In this document: one piece after another, positions 1-12,044 of the stretch | How the letters are laid out: each line of letters opens with the position of its first letter | Position numbering within the stretch: position 1 is the stretch's first letter | Origin: Cladocopium goreaui | Taxonomy: Eukaryota > Sar > Dinophyceae > Suessiales > Symbiodiniaceae | Length of the DNA: 64,000 bases | Reading direction: 5' to 3' | Assembly (NCBI GenBank): GCA_947184155.2 | Contig: CAMXCT020001447.1 | Span: 659,001-723,000 of the forward strand | Notes under the pieces: model-generated | Database searches by the model: none | What the model saw: only the letters and a program-made list of their open reading frames with translations | What the model was told of the DNA's origin: nothing | Program-made: the position numbers and the translations under genes

Positions 1-225
1 CGAAATAAAACCCTTAAGAGATGTAAATCTCCAGAGAATCCCTACATGAAACCCTAATTCTTTTGTTTTATTCTCTCCTGTTTGTATCCTAAATGAAATT
101 TTAAAGACCCTAGGTGAAACCCAAAGAAACCCTACTAAGAAACCCCTACATGAAACACTAAATGAACCCTAAAGAAATCATAAATTGACCTAAAGAAACC
201 ATCCTAAAGAGAGCCTAGGATCGGC
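1..225. repeat. degenerate CCCTAAA-like repeats
   Basis: A-rich sequence in which GAAACCCTA, AACCCTAAAG and similar words recur irregularly (for example near 48-57, 129-134 and 166-173). It resembles decayed complement of the TTTAGGG heptamer that is the telomere repeat reported for dinoflagellates, but no perfect tandem array is present. No gene is visible. The resemblance is an observation; a telomeric origin is inference. Confidence 0.35.
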
Positions 226-367
226 AATGAATCAAACCAAATTGGCAGAAATATGCTTCGTTGCTTCGCACCTTCAGGCGCTCGACCCTTTTCTTATGAA
301 TATGATTCAGGTATCCTGAATTCAGGTATCCTATGCAATGAGCATTGTTGGTGTCCAAAAAGGATAT

Positions 368-411
368 GGGAAAATACGATGGCTGGACATGCTTGGCCAT
401 CGTATTTTCCC
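368..411. repeat. perfect 16-bp hairpin
   Basis: Positions 368-383 are the exact reverse complement of 396-411, with a 12-nt loop. It lies in otherwise unremarkable sequence (226-562) with no supported gene. It could fold in DNA or RNA or be the footprint of a small inverted-repeat element. Confidence 0.7.
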
Positions 412-562
412 ACGTCATTTTTGGTTTCTACTTATCTTTGCAGAATTCCTTTCTTATCAGTTGTTTAGGTGTCCAAGTGTCCAAGTTTGTCCAAAGTCTT
501 GTCCAGATACTGCTTCCGCTTTGTTGCATGAGGCCCGGAAAATACGGTTGAAACAAGTAGTT

Positions 563-932
563 TGGCCCTATTATTATACAGATAGTGTTGCGCAGCACAG
601 GTGCATGATATTTTATCAAAGTATACAGGGCCCTTGTTTTTTAGACCCCCCACCGTGTTTTTTTGATCGCCCCTCGTTTTTTTTTGACTCCCCACCTTGT
701 TTTTTGACCCCCTGTGTTTTTAACCCCCTAACCGTGTTTTTCTGACCTCCCACCTTGTTTTTTTTTGACCCCCTGCCCTTGTTTTTTTTGACCACCCACC
801 TTGTTTTTTTGATCCTCCACCTTGTTTCTTTGACCACCCACCTTGCTTTTTCGAGGCGCTTGCTACAATAGTATGGATATATATATATAGGCCCTATTAT
901 TATACAGATAGTGTTTGCGCCGCACAGGTGCA
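563..932. repeat. direct repeats (~42 bp) flanking a minisatellite
   Basis: A segment reading GGCCCTATTATTATACAGAT and continuing into GCGC(A/C)GCACAGGTGCATG occurs at about 564-606 and again at 890-932. A further GCGCCGCACAGGTGCA follows at about 936-951. The two copies bracket the T-rich minisatellite at 630-850, so the whole block may be one small repeat unit or insertion. Confidence 0.6.
630..850. repeat. ~27-bp T-rich minisatellite
   Basis: About nine degenerate units of the form CCACCTTG-T(6-9)-GACC. Long open frames on the minus strand here (rich in KK, GG, K-N) are by-products of the repeat and not genes. Confidence 0.8.
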
Positions 933-946
933 TGGTTGCGCCGCAC

Positions 947-1467
947 AGGTGCAATGTAATGCAATGAAATGTAATGCAATGCAATGTAATGCTATGTAAT
1001 GCCATGCAATGCAATGTAATGCAATGCTGCAATGCATTGCAATGAAAAGCGATGAAATGTAATGCAATGCAATGCAACGCAATGCAGTGAAATGCAATGC
1101 AATGTAATGCAATGTAATGCAATGTAATGCAATGTAATGCAATGCAATGCATTGCAATGAAAAGCAATGAAATGTAATGCAATGTAAGGCAATGTAATGC
1201 AATGCAGTGAAATGCAATGCAATGTAATGCAATGTAATGCTATGCAATGCAATGTAATGCAATGCAATGCATTGCAATGAAAAGCAATGAAATGTAATGC
1301 AATGTAAGGCAATGTAATGCAATGCAATGCAATGTAATGCCATGCAATGTACTGCAATGCAACGCAATGTAATGCAATGCAATGAAATGCAATGCAATGT
1401 AATGCAATGCAATGTAATACAATGCAATGCGATGCAATGTAATGCAATGCAATGAAATGCAATGCAA
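947..1467. repeat. AATGCAATGT minisatellite
   Basis: More than 500 bp of nested AATGCAATG/TAATGCAATG words with a higher-order pattern: the block GCATTGCAATGAAAAGC recurs near 1,033, 1,147 and 1,267. Minus-strand frames rich in CIALH are artefacts of the repeat. Confidence 0.9.
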
Positions 1468-1518
1468 CGTGCCAAAGACTAGAAACGACAACGAGAAACG
1501 ACAAATATCAATGCTGGT

Positions 1519-4500
1519 TTGCGCCCAAAAACTCCCTAATGTAACTTCTGAAACCCATAGAAAAGAATGATTTCAGCTACTTTTTCTTCCTGTTTCCTCT
1601 TGTTTCCTCCTGTTTCCTCCTGCTGCTGCTCCTGCTCCTGCTATTCCTTCTGTTCAAAAAGGCATCTTCAAAAAGGCAATCGCCTAAAATCGAACCACTC
1701 CCAGCGGCAAATCACCATGGCAGTGAAGGACGGAAAAGCATCAAAATTGCGCCCAAAAACTCCCTAATGTAACTTCTGAAACCTATAGAAAAGGATGATT
1801 TTGGCTACTTTTTCCTCCTGTTTCCTCCTGTTTCCTCCTGCTGCTGCTCCTGCTCCTGCTAGTCCTTCTGTTCAAAAAGGCATCTTCAAAAGGGAGTCGC
1901 CTAAAATCGAACCACTCCCAGCGGCAAATCCCCATGGCAGTGAAGGACGGAAAAGCATCAAAATTGCGCCCAAAAACTCCCTAATGTAACTTCTGGAACC
2001 TAGAGAAAAAGAGCTATTTTGGCTACTTTTTCCTCCTGTTTCCTCCTGCTGCTGCTCCTGCTACCTGCTATTTCTTCTGTTCAAAAAGGCATCTTCAAAA
2101 GGGAGTCGCCTAAAATCGAACCACTCCCAGCGGCAAATCCCCATGGCAGTGAAGGTCGGAAAAGCATCAAAATTGCGCCCAAAAACTCACTAATGTAATT
2201 TCTGAAACCTAGAGAAAATGAGCTATTTTAGCTACTTTTTCCTCCTGTTCCTCCTGTTTCCTGCTGCTGCTGCACCTGCTCCTGCTAGTCCTTCTGTTCA
2301 AAAAGGCATCTTCAAAAGGCAATCGCCTAAAATCGAACCACTCCCAGCGGCAAATCCCCATGGCAGTGAAGGACGGAAAAGCATCAAAATTGCGCCCAAA
2401 GACTCCCTAATGTAACTTCTGAAACCTATAGAAAACTATCTATTTTAGCTACTTTTTCCTCCTGTTACCTCCTGCTGCTGCTCCTGCTCCTGCTAGTCCT
2501 TCTGTTCAAAAAGGCATCTTCAAAAGGCAATCGCCTAAAATCGAACCACTCCCAGCGGCAAATCCCCATGGCAGTGAAGGACGGAAAAGCATCAAAATTG
2601 CGCCCAAAAACTCCCTAATGTAACTTCTGAAACCTATAGAAAGGGATGATTTTAGCTACTTTTACCTCCTCTTTCCTCCTGTTCCTCCTGTTTCCTGCTG
2701 CTGCTGCTGCTCCTGCTCCTGCTAGTCCTTCTGTTCAAAAAGGCATCTTCAAAAGGGAGTCGCCTAAAATCGAACCACTCCCAGCGGCAAATCCCCATGG
2801 CAGTGAAGGACGGAAAAGCATCAAAATTGCGCCCAAAAACTCCCTAATGTAACTTCTGAAACCTAGAGAAAACTAGCTATTTTAGCTACTTTTTCCTCCT
2901 GTTTCCTCCTGTTTCCTCCTGCTGCTGCTTCTGCTCATGCTAGCCATTCTGTTCAAAAAGGCATCTTCAAAAGGCAATCGCCTAAAATCGAACCACTCCC
3001 AGCGGCAAATCCACATGGCAGTGAAGGACGGAAAAGCATCAAAATTGCGCCCAAAAACCCCCTAATGTAACTTCTGAAACCTATAGAAAGGGATGATTTT
3101 AGCTACTTTTTCCTCCTCTTTCCTCCTGTTCCTCCTGTTTCCTCCTGCTGCTGCTCCTGCTCCTGCTACCTGCTATTCCTTCTATTCAAAAAGGCATCTT
3201 CAAAAGGCAGTCGCCTAAAATCGAACCACTCCCAGCGGCAAATCCCCATGGCAGTGAAGGACGGAAAAGCATCAAAATTGCGCCCAAAAACTCCCTAATG
3301 TAACTTCTGAAACCTAGAGAAAATGAGCTATTTTAGCTACTTTTTCCTCCTGTTTCCTCCTGTTTCCTCCTGCTGCTGCTCCTGCTCCTGCTACCTGCTA
3401 TTCCTTCTGTTCAAAAGGGCATCTTCAAAAGGCAGTCGCCTAAAACCGAACCACTCCCAGCGGCAAATCCCCATGGCAGTGAAGGACGGAAAAGCATCAA
3501 AATTGCGCCCAAAAACTCCCTAATGTAACTTCTGAAACCTAGAGAAAATTAGCTATTTTAGCTACTTTTTCCTCCTGTTTTCTCCTGTTTCCTCCTGCTG
3601 CTGCTCCTGCTCCTGCCTGTCCTTCTGTTCAAAAAGGCATCTTCAAAAGGGAGTCTCCTAGAATCGAACCACTCCCAGCGGCAAATCCCCATGGCAGTGA
3701 AGGACGGAAAAGCATCAAAATTGCGCCCAAAAACTCCCTAATGTAACTTCTGAAACCTAGAGAAAACTATCTATTTTAGCTACTTTTTCCTCCTGTTACC
3801 TCCTGTTTCCTCCTGCTGCTGCTTCTGCTCATGCTAGCCATTCTGTTCAAAAAGGCATCTTCAAAAGGCAATCGCCTAAAATCGAACCACTCCCAGCGGC
3901 AAATCCACATGGCAGTGAAGGACGGAAAAGCATCAAAATTGCGCCCAAAAACCCCCTAATGTAACTTCTGAAACCTATAGAAAGGGATGATTTTAGCTAC
4001 TTTTTCCTCCTCTTTCCTCCTGTTCCTCCTGTTTCCTGCTGCTGCTGCTCCTGCTCCTGCTAGTCCTTCTGTTCAAAAAGGCATCTTCAAAAGGCAATCG
4101 CCTAAAATCGAACCACTCCCAGCGGCAAATCCCCATGGCAGTGAAGGACGGAAAAGCATCAAAATTGCGCCCAAAAACTCCCTAATGTAACTTCTGAAAC
4201 CTAGAGAAAATGATCTATTTTAGCTACTTTTTCCTCCTGTTTCCTCCTGCTGTTGCTGCTGCTCCTGCTCCTGCTACCTGCTATTCCTTCTGTTCAAAAG
4301 GGATATTCAAAAGGCAATCGCCTAAAATCGAACCACTCCCAGCGGCAAATCCCCATGGCAGTGAAGGACGGAAAAGCATCAAAATTGCGCCCAAAAACTC
4401 CCTAATGTAACTTCTGAAACCTATAGAAAGGGATGATTTTAGCTACTTTTTCCTTCTGCTTCCTTCTGTTTCCTCCTGTTTCCTCCTGCTGCTGCTCCTG

Positions 4501-5352
4501 CTCCTGCTAGTCCTTCTGTTCAAAAAGGCATCTTCAAAAGGCAATCGCCTCAAATCGAACCACTCCCAGCGGCAAATCCCCATGGCAGTGAAGGACGGAA
4601 AAGCATCAAAATTGCGCCCAAAAACTCCCCAATGTAACTTCTGAAACCTAGAGAAAAATTAGCTATTTTAGCTACTTTTTCCTCCTGTTTCCTCCTGCTG
4701 CTGCTTTTGCTCCTGCTAGTCCTTCTGTTCAAAAAGGCATCTTCAAAAGGCAATCGCCTAAAATCGAACCACTCCCAGCGGCAAATCCCCATGGCAGTGA
4801 AGGACGGAAAAGCATCAAAATTGCGCCCAAAAACTCCCTAATGTAACTTCTGAAACCTAGGAAAAATTAGCTATTTTAGCTTCTTTTTCCTCCTGTTTCC
4901 TCATGTTTCCTCCTGCTACTGCTCCTGCTCCTGCTACCTGCTATTCCTTCTAGTCAAAAGGGCATCTTCAAAAGGCAGTCGCCTAAAACCGAACCACTCC
5001 CAGCGGCAAATCCCCATGGCAGTGAAGGACGGAAAAGCATCAAAATTGCGCCCAAAAACTCCCTAATGTAACTTCTGAAACCTAGAGAAAATTAGCTATT
5101 TTAGCTTCTTTTTCCTCCTGTTTCCTCCTGTTTCCTCCTGCTGCTGCTCCTGCTCCTGCTAGTCCTTCTGTTCAAACAGGCATCTTCAAAAGGCAGTCGC
5201 CTAAAATTGAACCACTCCCAGCGGCAAATCTCCATGGCAGTGAAGGACGGAAAAGCATCAAAATTGCGCCCAAAAACTCCCTTATGTAACTTCTGAAACC
5301 CATAGAAAATGAGCTATTTTAGCTACTTTTTCCTCCTGTTTCCTCCTGCCGA
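1519..5352. repeat. ~220-bp satellite array, about 17 units
   Basis: Each unit contains the block TCAAAATTGCGCCCAAAAAC (first at 1,741, then 1,958, 2,168, 2,384 and onwards), followed by CTAATGTAACTTCTGAAACC, a TTTTAGCTAC/CTCCTG pyrimidine-rich part with variable CTG/CTCCTG slippage, and a conserved TCGCCTAAAATCGAACCACT segment. Unit length varies (about 210-230 bp) mainly in the CTG-rich part. Several units hold an open frame of 64-68 codons ending at the same TAA; this is discussed as a finding. A decayed further unit runs to about 5,410. Confidence 0.95.
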
Positions 5353-5461
5353 AAATGACGCAAAATCGCATCAAAAAAAGTCCCTAACGTGCCTTCTGAA
5401 ATCCTAGAGAATCCTTCCTAGACTACCCTAGGCTATAAATAAATCCTAGCGACTCCTAGAC

Positions 5462-5463
<2 letters not shown>

Positions 5464-5492
<29 letters not shown>

Positions 5493-5766
5493 CGTCGTCG
5501 TCGTCATCGTCGTCGTCGTCGTCATCGTCGTCGTCGTAGTACAAGTAGCAGTAGCAGTAGCAGTAGCAGTAGCAGTAGCAGTAGAAGCAGCAGCAGCAGC
5601 AGCAGTAGCAGTAGCAGTAGCAGTAGCAGTAGCAGCAGCAGCAGCAGCAGGAGGAGGAGGAGGAGGAGGAGGAGTAGTAGTAGTAGTAGTAGTAGTCGTG
5701 TAGTAGTAGCAGTCGTCGTCGTCGTCGTCGTCCTCGTCGTCGTCGTCGTCGTCGTCGTCGTTGTAT

Positions 5767-5800
<34 letters not shown>

Positions 5801-5903
5801 CGTAGTGGTAGTGGTAGTGGTAGTGGTAGTGGTAGTGGTAGTGGTAGTGGTAGTGGTAGCGGTAGCGGTAGCGGTAGCGGTAGCGGTAGCGGTAGCGGTA
5901 GCG

Positions 5904-5954
<51 letters not shown>
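5464..5954. repeat. compound trinucleotide microsatellite
   Basis: Blocks of AGT, CGT, AGC, AGG and GGTAGT/GGTAGC repeats with sharp switches between blocks. Open frames through it encode homopolymers (V, L, D, Y) on both strands and are not genes. Confidence 0.95.
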
Positions 5955-5959
<5 letters not shown>

Positions 5960-6004
5960 CTTCTTCCCTTACGCGCTCCCCCTTGCGTCGGCCGGGGTCG
6001 GCGG

Positions 6005-7583
6005 ATTTTCATCGATTTGATCGGTTTCTATATGTGCTACATGGCTCAAGGCCTTTTTGTTTTTTACCGGTTTGTCAAGCGTAAAACCCTTCCATCAATG
6101 GAGGCCCTACCTGTGGTTGTGCTGACTGACCCTATTTCCACTGGAGCGCTTCTGGTGGACATCGTGTTGTCTCGCGGCTTCGGGGTCCTCGTCTTGTGGA
6201 GTAAAGAACGCGCAGAGTCATTGCCTATCAGCCACAAAGGAGTCTACAAGGCAGCCAAAGAGCAAGTCTCCATTCCTGAAACTGTGAAGGCAATCAAAGG
6301 TGCTCTCAGTCCAGGCTCTGCAATTATAGCTTGCATTCCTGGCAGTGAATCAGGTGTCAACTTGGCGGATCTCATTTCCATTTGGCTTGGCCTTCTTGCG
6401 AACGGCTCTGGGAACCGACCTTTTCCCGCAGGTGACCGCCGAAACAAACATTTGCAGAGCAGTGTGCTCAAAGGAATTGCTGGTTGCCGTGCCATTCGTG
6501 AAGTTTGTGGCTGTGCATGGGAAGAGGTGAGAGATTCTTGCAGGGAATTGGGGCTTCCTATGGTGGTGAAGCCGGTGCAGTCTGCAGGCACGGATGGAGT
6601 CAAACTTTGCCACTCCATGAAGGCAGTAGAGGAGCATTTCAGACACTTGCAAGCCACACAGAGAAAAATTGCGTCCTCTGATCATGCAATTCTGCTCCAG
6701 GAATTTATGGTTGGCCGGGAGTATGTGGTGGACCAAGTATCTCGGGATGGAGTGCACAAGACTATCATGACTTGGGTCTATGAGAAGCAACCGGCAAATG
6801 GTGGTGATTTTGTCTATCTAGCAATGCGTCCAGTGGAGACCAAGGAGTGTCCAAGTGATCTGATCCCATACACTCGTTCAGTGCTTGATGCATTGGACAT
6901 TCAGAACGGCGCGACCCACACAGAAGTCATGATGACTGCTGATGGTCCCTGTCTTATTGAAGTCAACGTGAGGGTCATGGGTGGCAACGGCTCCTTTATC
7001 TCTTTGGCACGTTTGCTCACTGGGACTTCACATGCTGATGCGGTTCTTGATTGCATCGACCAGAAGCGCTTTGATGCCTTGCCTGATGTCCCCAGGGCCT
7101 TTCAAGCTTCAGGTCGGGTGGTGTTTCTCATCTCTTATTCTTCTGGCATTGTGGCAAGCACACCAGGCTACGAGGTGATGAAGAAGATGGATTCATTCCT
7201 CGAATTGCACACATCTATTTCACCCGGATCTGCAGTAGAAGTCACTGTGGACACTTTCACCTTTGCTGGCATTTTGGTGCTGGCTGGCTCCGAAGATCAG
7301 ATTTGGGCAGATATTGTGGAGGTGCGTAGACTAGAAAAGGAAGGCCTTTTTTGCTTCACTGAAACAAATAGGTTTCAGTGCGGCGGGGCTTGAATCATGA
7401 GTGCTGCCTAGTAGCGTTCAAGCTTAGACTTAGTGACTCGCGGGCGTGTGTATAGCTTTGCTTACAGACTTGTCCCATTTTTAACACCAATTTTGCAGCA
7501 GCCTCAGCTGATCCAGGCGAGCTGTTGTGCATCCTCTATTTAATGCCGTGGTTTAGTTTACTCTTTCCTGAACCTCTGACAGA
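6005..7583 (+). repeat. duplicated block containing ATP-grasp copy 1
   Basis: Sequence from ATTTTCATCGATTTGATCGG (6,005) through the gene and its 3' flank matches 46,039 onwards (offset 40,034 up to the stop). In the 3' flank copy 2 carries about 23 extra bases (AGTACATCGCGG... near 47,440) that are missing here. Homology resumes after the 3-kb insertion of copy 2: GCCGTGGTTTAGTTTAC at 7,549 matches 50,665 onwards, ending near CTCTGACAGAAG. Copy 1 therefore represents the uninterrupted state. Confidence 0.85.
6098..7393 (+). CDS. ATP-grasp ligase, copy 1
   Basis: Intact intronless gene for an ATP-grasp enzyme, a family that uses ATP to activate a carboxylate and join it to an amine or thiol. 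The N-terminus (PVVVLTDPISTG) matches the pre-ATP-grasp Rossmann-like start seen in L-amino-acid ligase types. RRNKH, LGLPMVVKPVQSAGTDGV (the ATP-binding lysine loop), ILLQEFMVGREYVVD and GPCLIEVNVRVMGGNG (metal-binding Glu/Asn strand) follow in the expected order. Substrate cannot be told. The frame is open from 6,017, and in-frame ATGs also occur at 6,032 and 6,041. I chose 6,098 because the family-like sequence starts there and because TGGCTCAAG (6,045-6,053), equal to the 3' end of the dinoflagellate spliced leader, lies just upstream. A near-identical copy lies at 46,132-47,427. Confidence 0.85.
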   Translation: MEALPVVVLTDPISTGALLVDIVLSRGFGVLVLWSKERAESLPISHKGVYKAAKEQVSIPETVKAIKGALSPGSAIIACIPGSESGVNLADLISIWLGLLANGSGNRPFPAGDRRNKHLQSSVLKGIAGCRAIREVCGCAWEEVRDSCRELGLPMVVKPVQSAGTDGVKLCHSMKAVEEHFRHLQATQRKIASSDHAILLQEFMVGREYVVDQVSRDGVHKTIMTWVYEKQPANGGDFVYLAMRPVETKECPSDLIPYTRSVLDALDIQNGATHTEVMMTADGPCLIEVNVRVMGGNGSFISLARLLTGTSHADAVLDCIDQKRFDALPDVPRAFQASGRVVFLISYSSGIVASTPGYEVMKKMDSFLELHTSISPGSAVEVTVDTFTFAGILVLAGSEDQIWADIVEVRRLEKEGLFCFTETNRFQCGGA

Positions 7584-8919
7584 AGACACTGGCAGAAATA
7601 AAAAAAAATTGGAAACCTTCGAGACCCGCTGGCTCAATTGCCTGTGTTGCATACCAGGGAGTCTGAAAAGAGGTGAGAAACGATAGAGGTGAGGATAGGT
7701 GAGGTAGATGAATGATAATGAATCTAAATGATACCCATACACAGTGTTGACACTTGGCCCAGGTTGACGAAACTCCTAGAGTTGAAAGCATGGCAAGAGC
7801 ACCTCCAGGGTTCTGAGGTGTGCAAGGGATCCTTTTGACCATGTCAGATGAAGAAGGATGCATCCATTGTGAAGAGATGAATTGCGGATTTCATGTGGTA
7901 GGGGAAACCATCAAACTCTGGCCTGCCAGGGCACAAAACTGCCAGTGCAGAGATTAAGAGACAGACGAAGTGTCCCCAAATATGGTTGACTGGTGTAGAG
8001 CCTTTAGTTGCTGTACTTGGACTTCGGATTTGGATGGGTTCGAAGAAATGGCATGAACCGACCACATCTGGATCACTCTGGATCCACATGCAATGTGTTG
8101 ATTTGTGCTTCAGGTCCAATGGTTCCTTGACGCACAGGTGGGAAGCGGCTGCAGGGTCTTCTGGAATTAATGGGAGTCCATAGAAGGGTGGTACCGGATT
8201 TCGCACAAGACGTGTAAATACCAACATGGCGAGCTGGGCCAATCAGCAAAGATCAGAACCCGCAGAGGATCGGCTTGTGTTACCTTTTCAGACATCATCA
8301 GACATCCGCAAGGTGCCCCAATTCGGCATAAGCCGACATTTACCATCATTTACCATATTTACCCCAAGGCATCACAAGGCAAAGCGTGCAATTGGTGTGA
8401 GATGCAGGAAATCACTATACCACCTAATTATCTCTAATCAATTACTATAGTTTGTTTCTTTGGTTTCATATCATGCATTCCCCAAATACGAAACCTACAC
8501 AAGTACCTCGGATCCAGCCAATCTGTCTTGGGAAAGTCGTTGCAGAAAGGATTTGCTTACAGTACGCTGTAACTGGACTTTGGTTGTTTCAGTTCTTTTT
8601 CTGGGTCATGCTCGCAAAACATGCAAGGACATTTGTAACTGGAATTCGCCAAAGCAAACAATGCACTGCGATGAGCTATAATGCAGTGCGATCTATAAGG
8701 AGCAGAACGAAACATCGAGACAGTGACATGTCATGCATTGTACGCGACTGAACGGGGCAGTTTTTTTCCGAGTTTCTTGACTCTCAATCAATGCGGTGCC
8801 ACCTCAAACACAAGTCTGACCAAGTTGCGCCAGTCAAGTTGCACCTATTTCTCCCTAAGAAAGAAACCAACTATATGATACTACATATAGTTAATTTTTG
8901 TATGCATCTGTATTTCTAC
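7584..8919. other. no gene recognised
   Basis: Unique-looking sequence with only short, unconvincing open frames on both strands. I see no motif, repeat or RNA gene here. Confidence 0.5.
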
Positions 8920-8982
8920 CTATATATATATATATATTCATATAATATGTATATAGAATTATATTATATTATTATACATATA

Positions 8983-9031
<49 letters not shown>

Positions 9032-9145
9032 TACATTATCTTATGTTACAGTATATAATATAATATAATATAATATAATATTATATTAAATTATATCATA
9101 TCATATTATATGATATTATATGTATGCGTATGATATACGTATGAT
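8920..9145. repeat. AT-rich compound microsatellite
   Basis: Runs of TA, TATATG (8,985-9,030) and TATAA/ATATT, ending in a partly palindromic ATATGATATACGTATGATATACGTAT segment. Confidence 0.9.
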
Positions 9146-11787
9146 ATACGTATCAGAAGAATTCTGGCCCGCTGCTTCGCAGTCGCCTGGGCAAAGCCCA
9201 ATCGAAGTGCTGTCCCCCTCTGTGGGGTCACCGCACCATTCGGAGCCGGAGCCGGAGCAGAGCGCTCAACAGCTTCAGGCCGCTGATGACTGGTGGTGGT
9301 CCGGGGATGGGGGTGGCAAGACCACCTGTGCAAAACCGGTGCAACAGAACTGAAATCTGCATGACTGCATGAATGAGAAATGTATAGAAATGTAACTTGT
9401 GGATACTTGTGGATACTTTTGCAACATTCATGAACATTCTGTAACATTCCCGTTGCACCCCGGGTGTGCAAAGCGCGTGTTTGTTGGTCCTATCCGCAGT
9501 GATATCTGCAACAGGTGAAGCCGACTGCCGGGATGGCTGGGCTCTCACCAACACAGGTGGAGGAGTCTGAGTGAAGCCCAATTTCAGAAATTTTGACATT
9601 GGATAAATTGGATACAGCAATTGATGATAATTGTAAGATATTGTGTGTAAGTTGGGATTCACTAAATTCATTTCGTTGGGCGCTGAAATTCAGAAGTTTT
9701 TTTGTCGTCTCTAGATATTTGCTTGTTTTGTATTCTTTTGTGGTAGAGTCGCTGATTCCCCGTCGTTCATGGGATTCCATGGCTGTCGTACATGTTGAGT
9801 CCATCGGAACCCGTCGTTTGAACCCAGGAGGGCGCTGCCGTTTGTTGGCGTGATCTGGCAAGGCAAGATCAGATGTGGACGGTGTGGACGGTGTGGACGG
9901 TGTGGACGGTGTGGACTAGAACAAGGATTCGTTTTCGAAAGTGCTTGCTGCCGTGCCACATGGTGCCACATGGTGCATGCCACGATTCCATTTCGACATG
10001 CAGCGAAAATGGAATACGCAGCTTCGGACTGGTTCCTGGAATTTCTAGACACCTTAGGAATTTATCGACAACCAGGCTGAAAAACTAACTTGCATTGCAA
10101 TGAGTTTTCTTTGCCTTGTACGACAACTTTAGAGCAGAGAAGATGAATAACGATTCATTTCACGTCCTTCATTGAGTCATCTGGTGCTTTTCTGTAAACA
10201 TTTTTTTTGGGGCCCTCGGAGATGCACAATTTAATGAATTTAAGACACAACCTCCCAATATCGAGTTGCTCGTTTTCAGTGAACTTTTGGCGCATCGATC
10301 ACTATCCTGTCTTTTGGCTGGGTGCTGCCCGGTGCTGCAGGCAGAAGGCGCCATGGTATGTGAAAGTGTGCAGGCACTCAGGAGATCTCAGGAGGGTTTG
10401 CATTGAAACTTACTGGATCGACTAAGTTGCAGCTGGTTACTGGACATCCCTTCCAAAACATTCCAAAACCATCAATTTTCTTAACAAGTAGTCCATGACT
10501 GCGCCAGTTACTTGCGTAGATTTCACAATTCCAAGCAGATGGTAATGGCTGTATCTGAGGTGCTTCTCCCTCTTGGGAGTTGACAGAACTCTGAGGTGGG
10601 TGTCGAATGGCGTGGCATGGTGGAGGATGGTGTGTCACATGTGTCTGTTATAAATTGTATTGATGTGTAGCTGGAGCTTAGACTTGGACCCTACAGATCC
10701 CCACAGGCCAACATACAGTATCTACAGTACCTTGGATGCGCAACTTCGTCCACTAAGCTCTGTGAAAGGTTCTGCAAGTGCCTGGTACCAAGAGATATCC
10801 ACCAACTGGCGCCTTGATTGAAGTTCTCGAAGTTGTTCCGGACTGGTGGACTATCCAGATAAATGAAGCACCAAACAGTCTGCAGGCAGCATTTTCTTAA
10901 ACAAAACATTGCCGCAGGATTCATGGATTCAGAGTCGAGCTTGAGGCAAACAACCTTCAACTCTTGCTGACATCACGAACCGTCACCAACCATTCCAATC
11001 ACGCGAACAAATCTTGCCAGGCGGGCCTGTTGTTGACACGCGTAGTACCATGCCCACACTTGGAGTTGGAGCAGCTTGGCTATGAGAGCACTGGCTACTG
11101 AGCTGCACCTGGTAGACATGATTCGTTTCGAAGTCTCAGGTGGAGAATTCAAAACGATATGAAGATTATGAAGGGATCATTTGATCATTTGAAGATATTC
11201 ATACAACCTCGTACATACCTGTGTCATGTGAGGCTTCCGTGGTCAAGGTCTCAGGGGCTCCACCAAAGAAGTTTACCAGGATACCTGGCAAAGTACCCAG
11301 GAAATCCCAGGAAATTGTCGTGAACCTGTGAAACATGGCGAAGGGGATGTGCTGAGTCATGATATGTCATTACCATGTCATGACCATGTCATGACCTTCT
11401 TGCTTTGTGGAGAGCTCTCAAGGTGGCAATTCACAAATTGACAGGGGCCTTTGGCCAGAAGGTTTTAGCTTCGTTCTTGCTAACTCTGGGCGTTTTGATG
11501 CGGAGAACCTTACGTAAGCAGATTTTGTATGTTTTTTTGTTGATCATGCTGATGGACGGCCAAACCATGCCAGTCTAGCTTCGCCAGATACTGACTGGGG
11601 CATTTGGTTCAGCAAATGTCACCGCATCACGTGAGGAGCGAAGCTTCAATTCCAATGGCAGCCTCACACACTGCTATGCTGCTCCAGGTTGGAGTCTGTC
11701 CCTGATGCCCCCGTCCTCATGGATTTCCACAACGGGATAGCTGGTTTCAACATGCATCATGGTGATATTCGGGATTTCTTAATGTTT
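9146..11787. other. no gene recognised; contains a 9-bp minisatellite
   Basis: Apart from five units of TGTGGACGG at 9,874-9,916, I see no supported gene. Frames up to about 147 codons occur but show no family resemblance, and overlapping frames are equally long. Position 11,788 begins the target-site duplication of the copia element. Confidence 0.5.
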
Positions 11788-11792
11788 CTTAC
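11788..11792. other. target-site duplication CTTAC (left)
   Basis: Same five bases as 20,800-20,804. Removing the element and one copy would give ...TTTCTTACGAAATT... as the empty site. Confidence 0.9.
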
Positions 11793-12043
11793 TGTGAGAA
11801 TCCCCTGCAGTGCATTGCAACTGACTGAACTTTGCTGTGTATGCATTCATAGCTGGCCCAGATCACAGCCGACGCATTGCATATGTCAGCTAGTGCATGG
11901 CCCGCACGGCAAGGATGACACGCACCATCAGAGAAAGAGATCAAGCACAAATCGAGAAGTGTACATATCACTATCCAAATACTTTCACCTTGTTTTGCAA
12001 CTGTCGTGAAAAGGGTTGCCGCTGATCCGTTGCCAGTCTCAGA
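11793..12043 (+). repeat. 5' LTR
   Basis: Starts TGTGAGA and ends TCTCAGA, giving imperfect 7-bp terminal inverted repeats (6 of 7). It matches the 3' LTR at every base I compared, except that it lacks a 10-bp duplicated stretch. Confidence 0.95.
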
Positions 12044-12044
12044 C

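Noticed and set aside
900..1504. Overlapping minus-strand frames rich in CIALH and CITLH
   Set aside because: All three frames are open because the underlying repeat lacks stops; no protein-like composition.
5461..6020. Long open frames of poly-V, poly-L, poly-D and poly-Y on both strands
   Set aside because: They arise only from the trinucleotide repeats and have no non-repetitive coding sequence.
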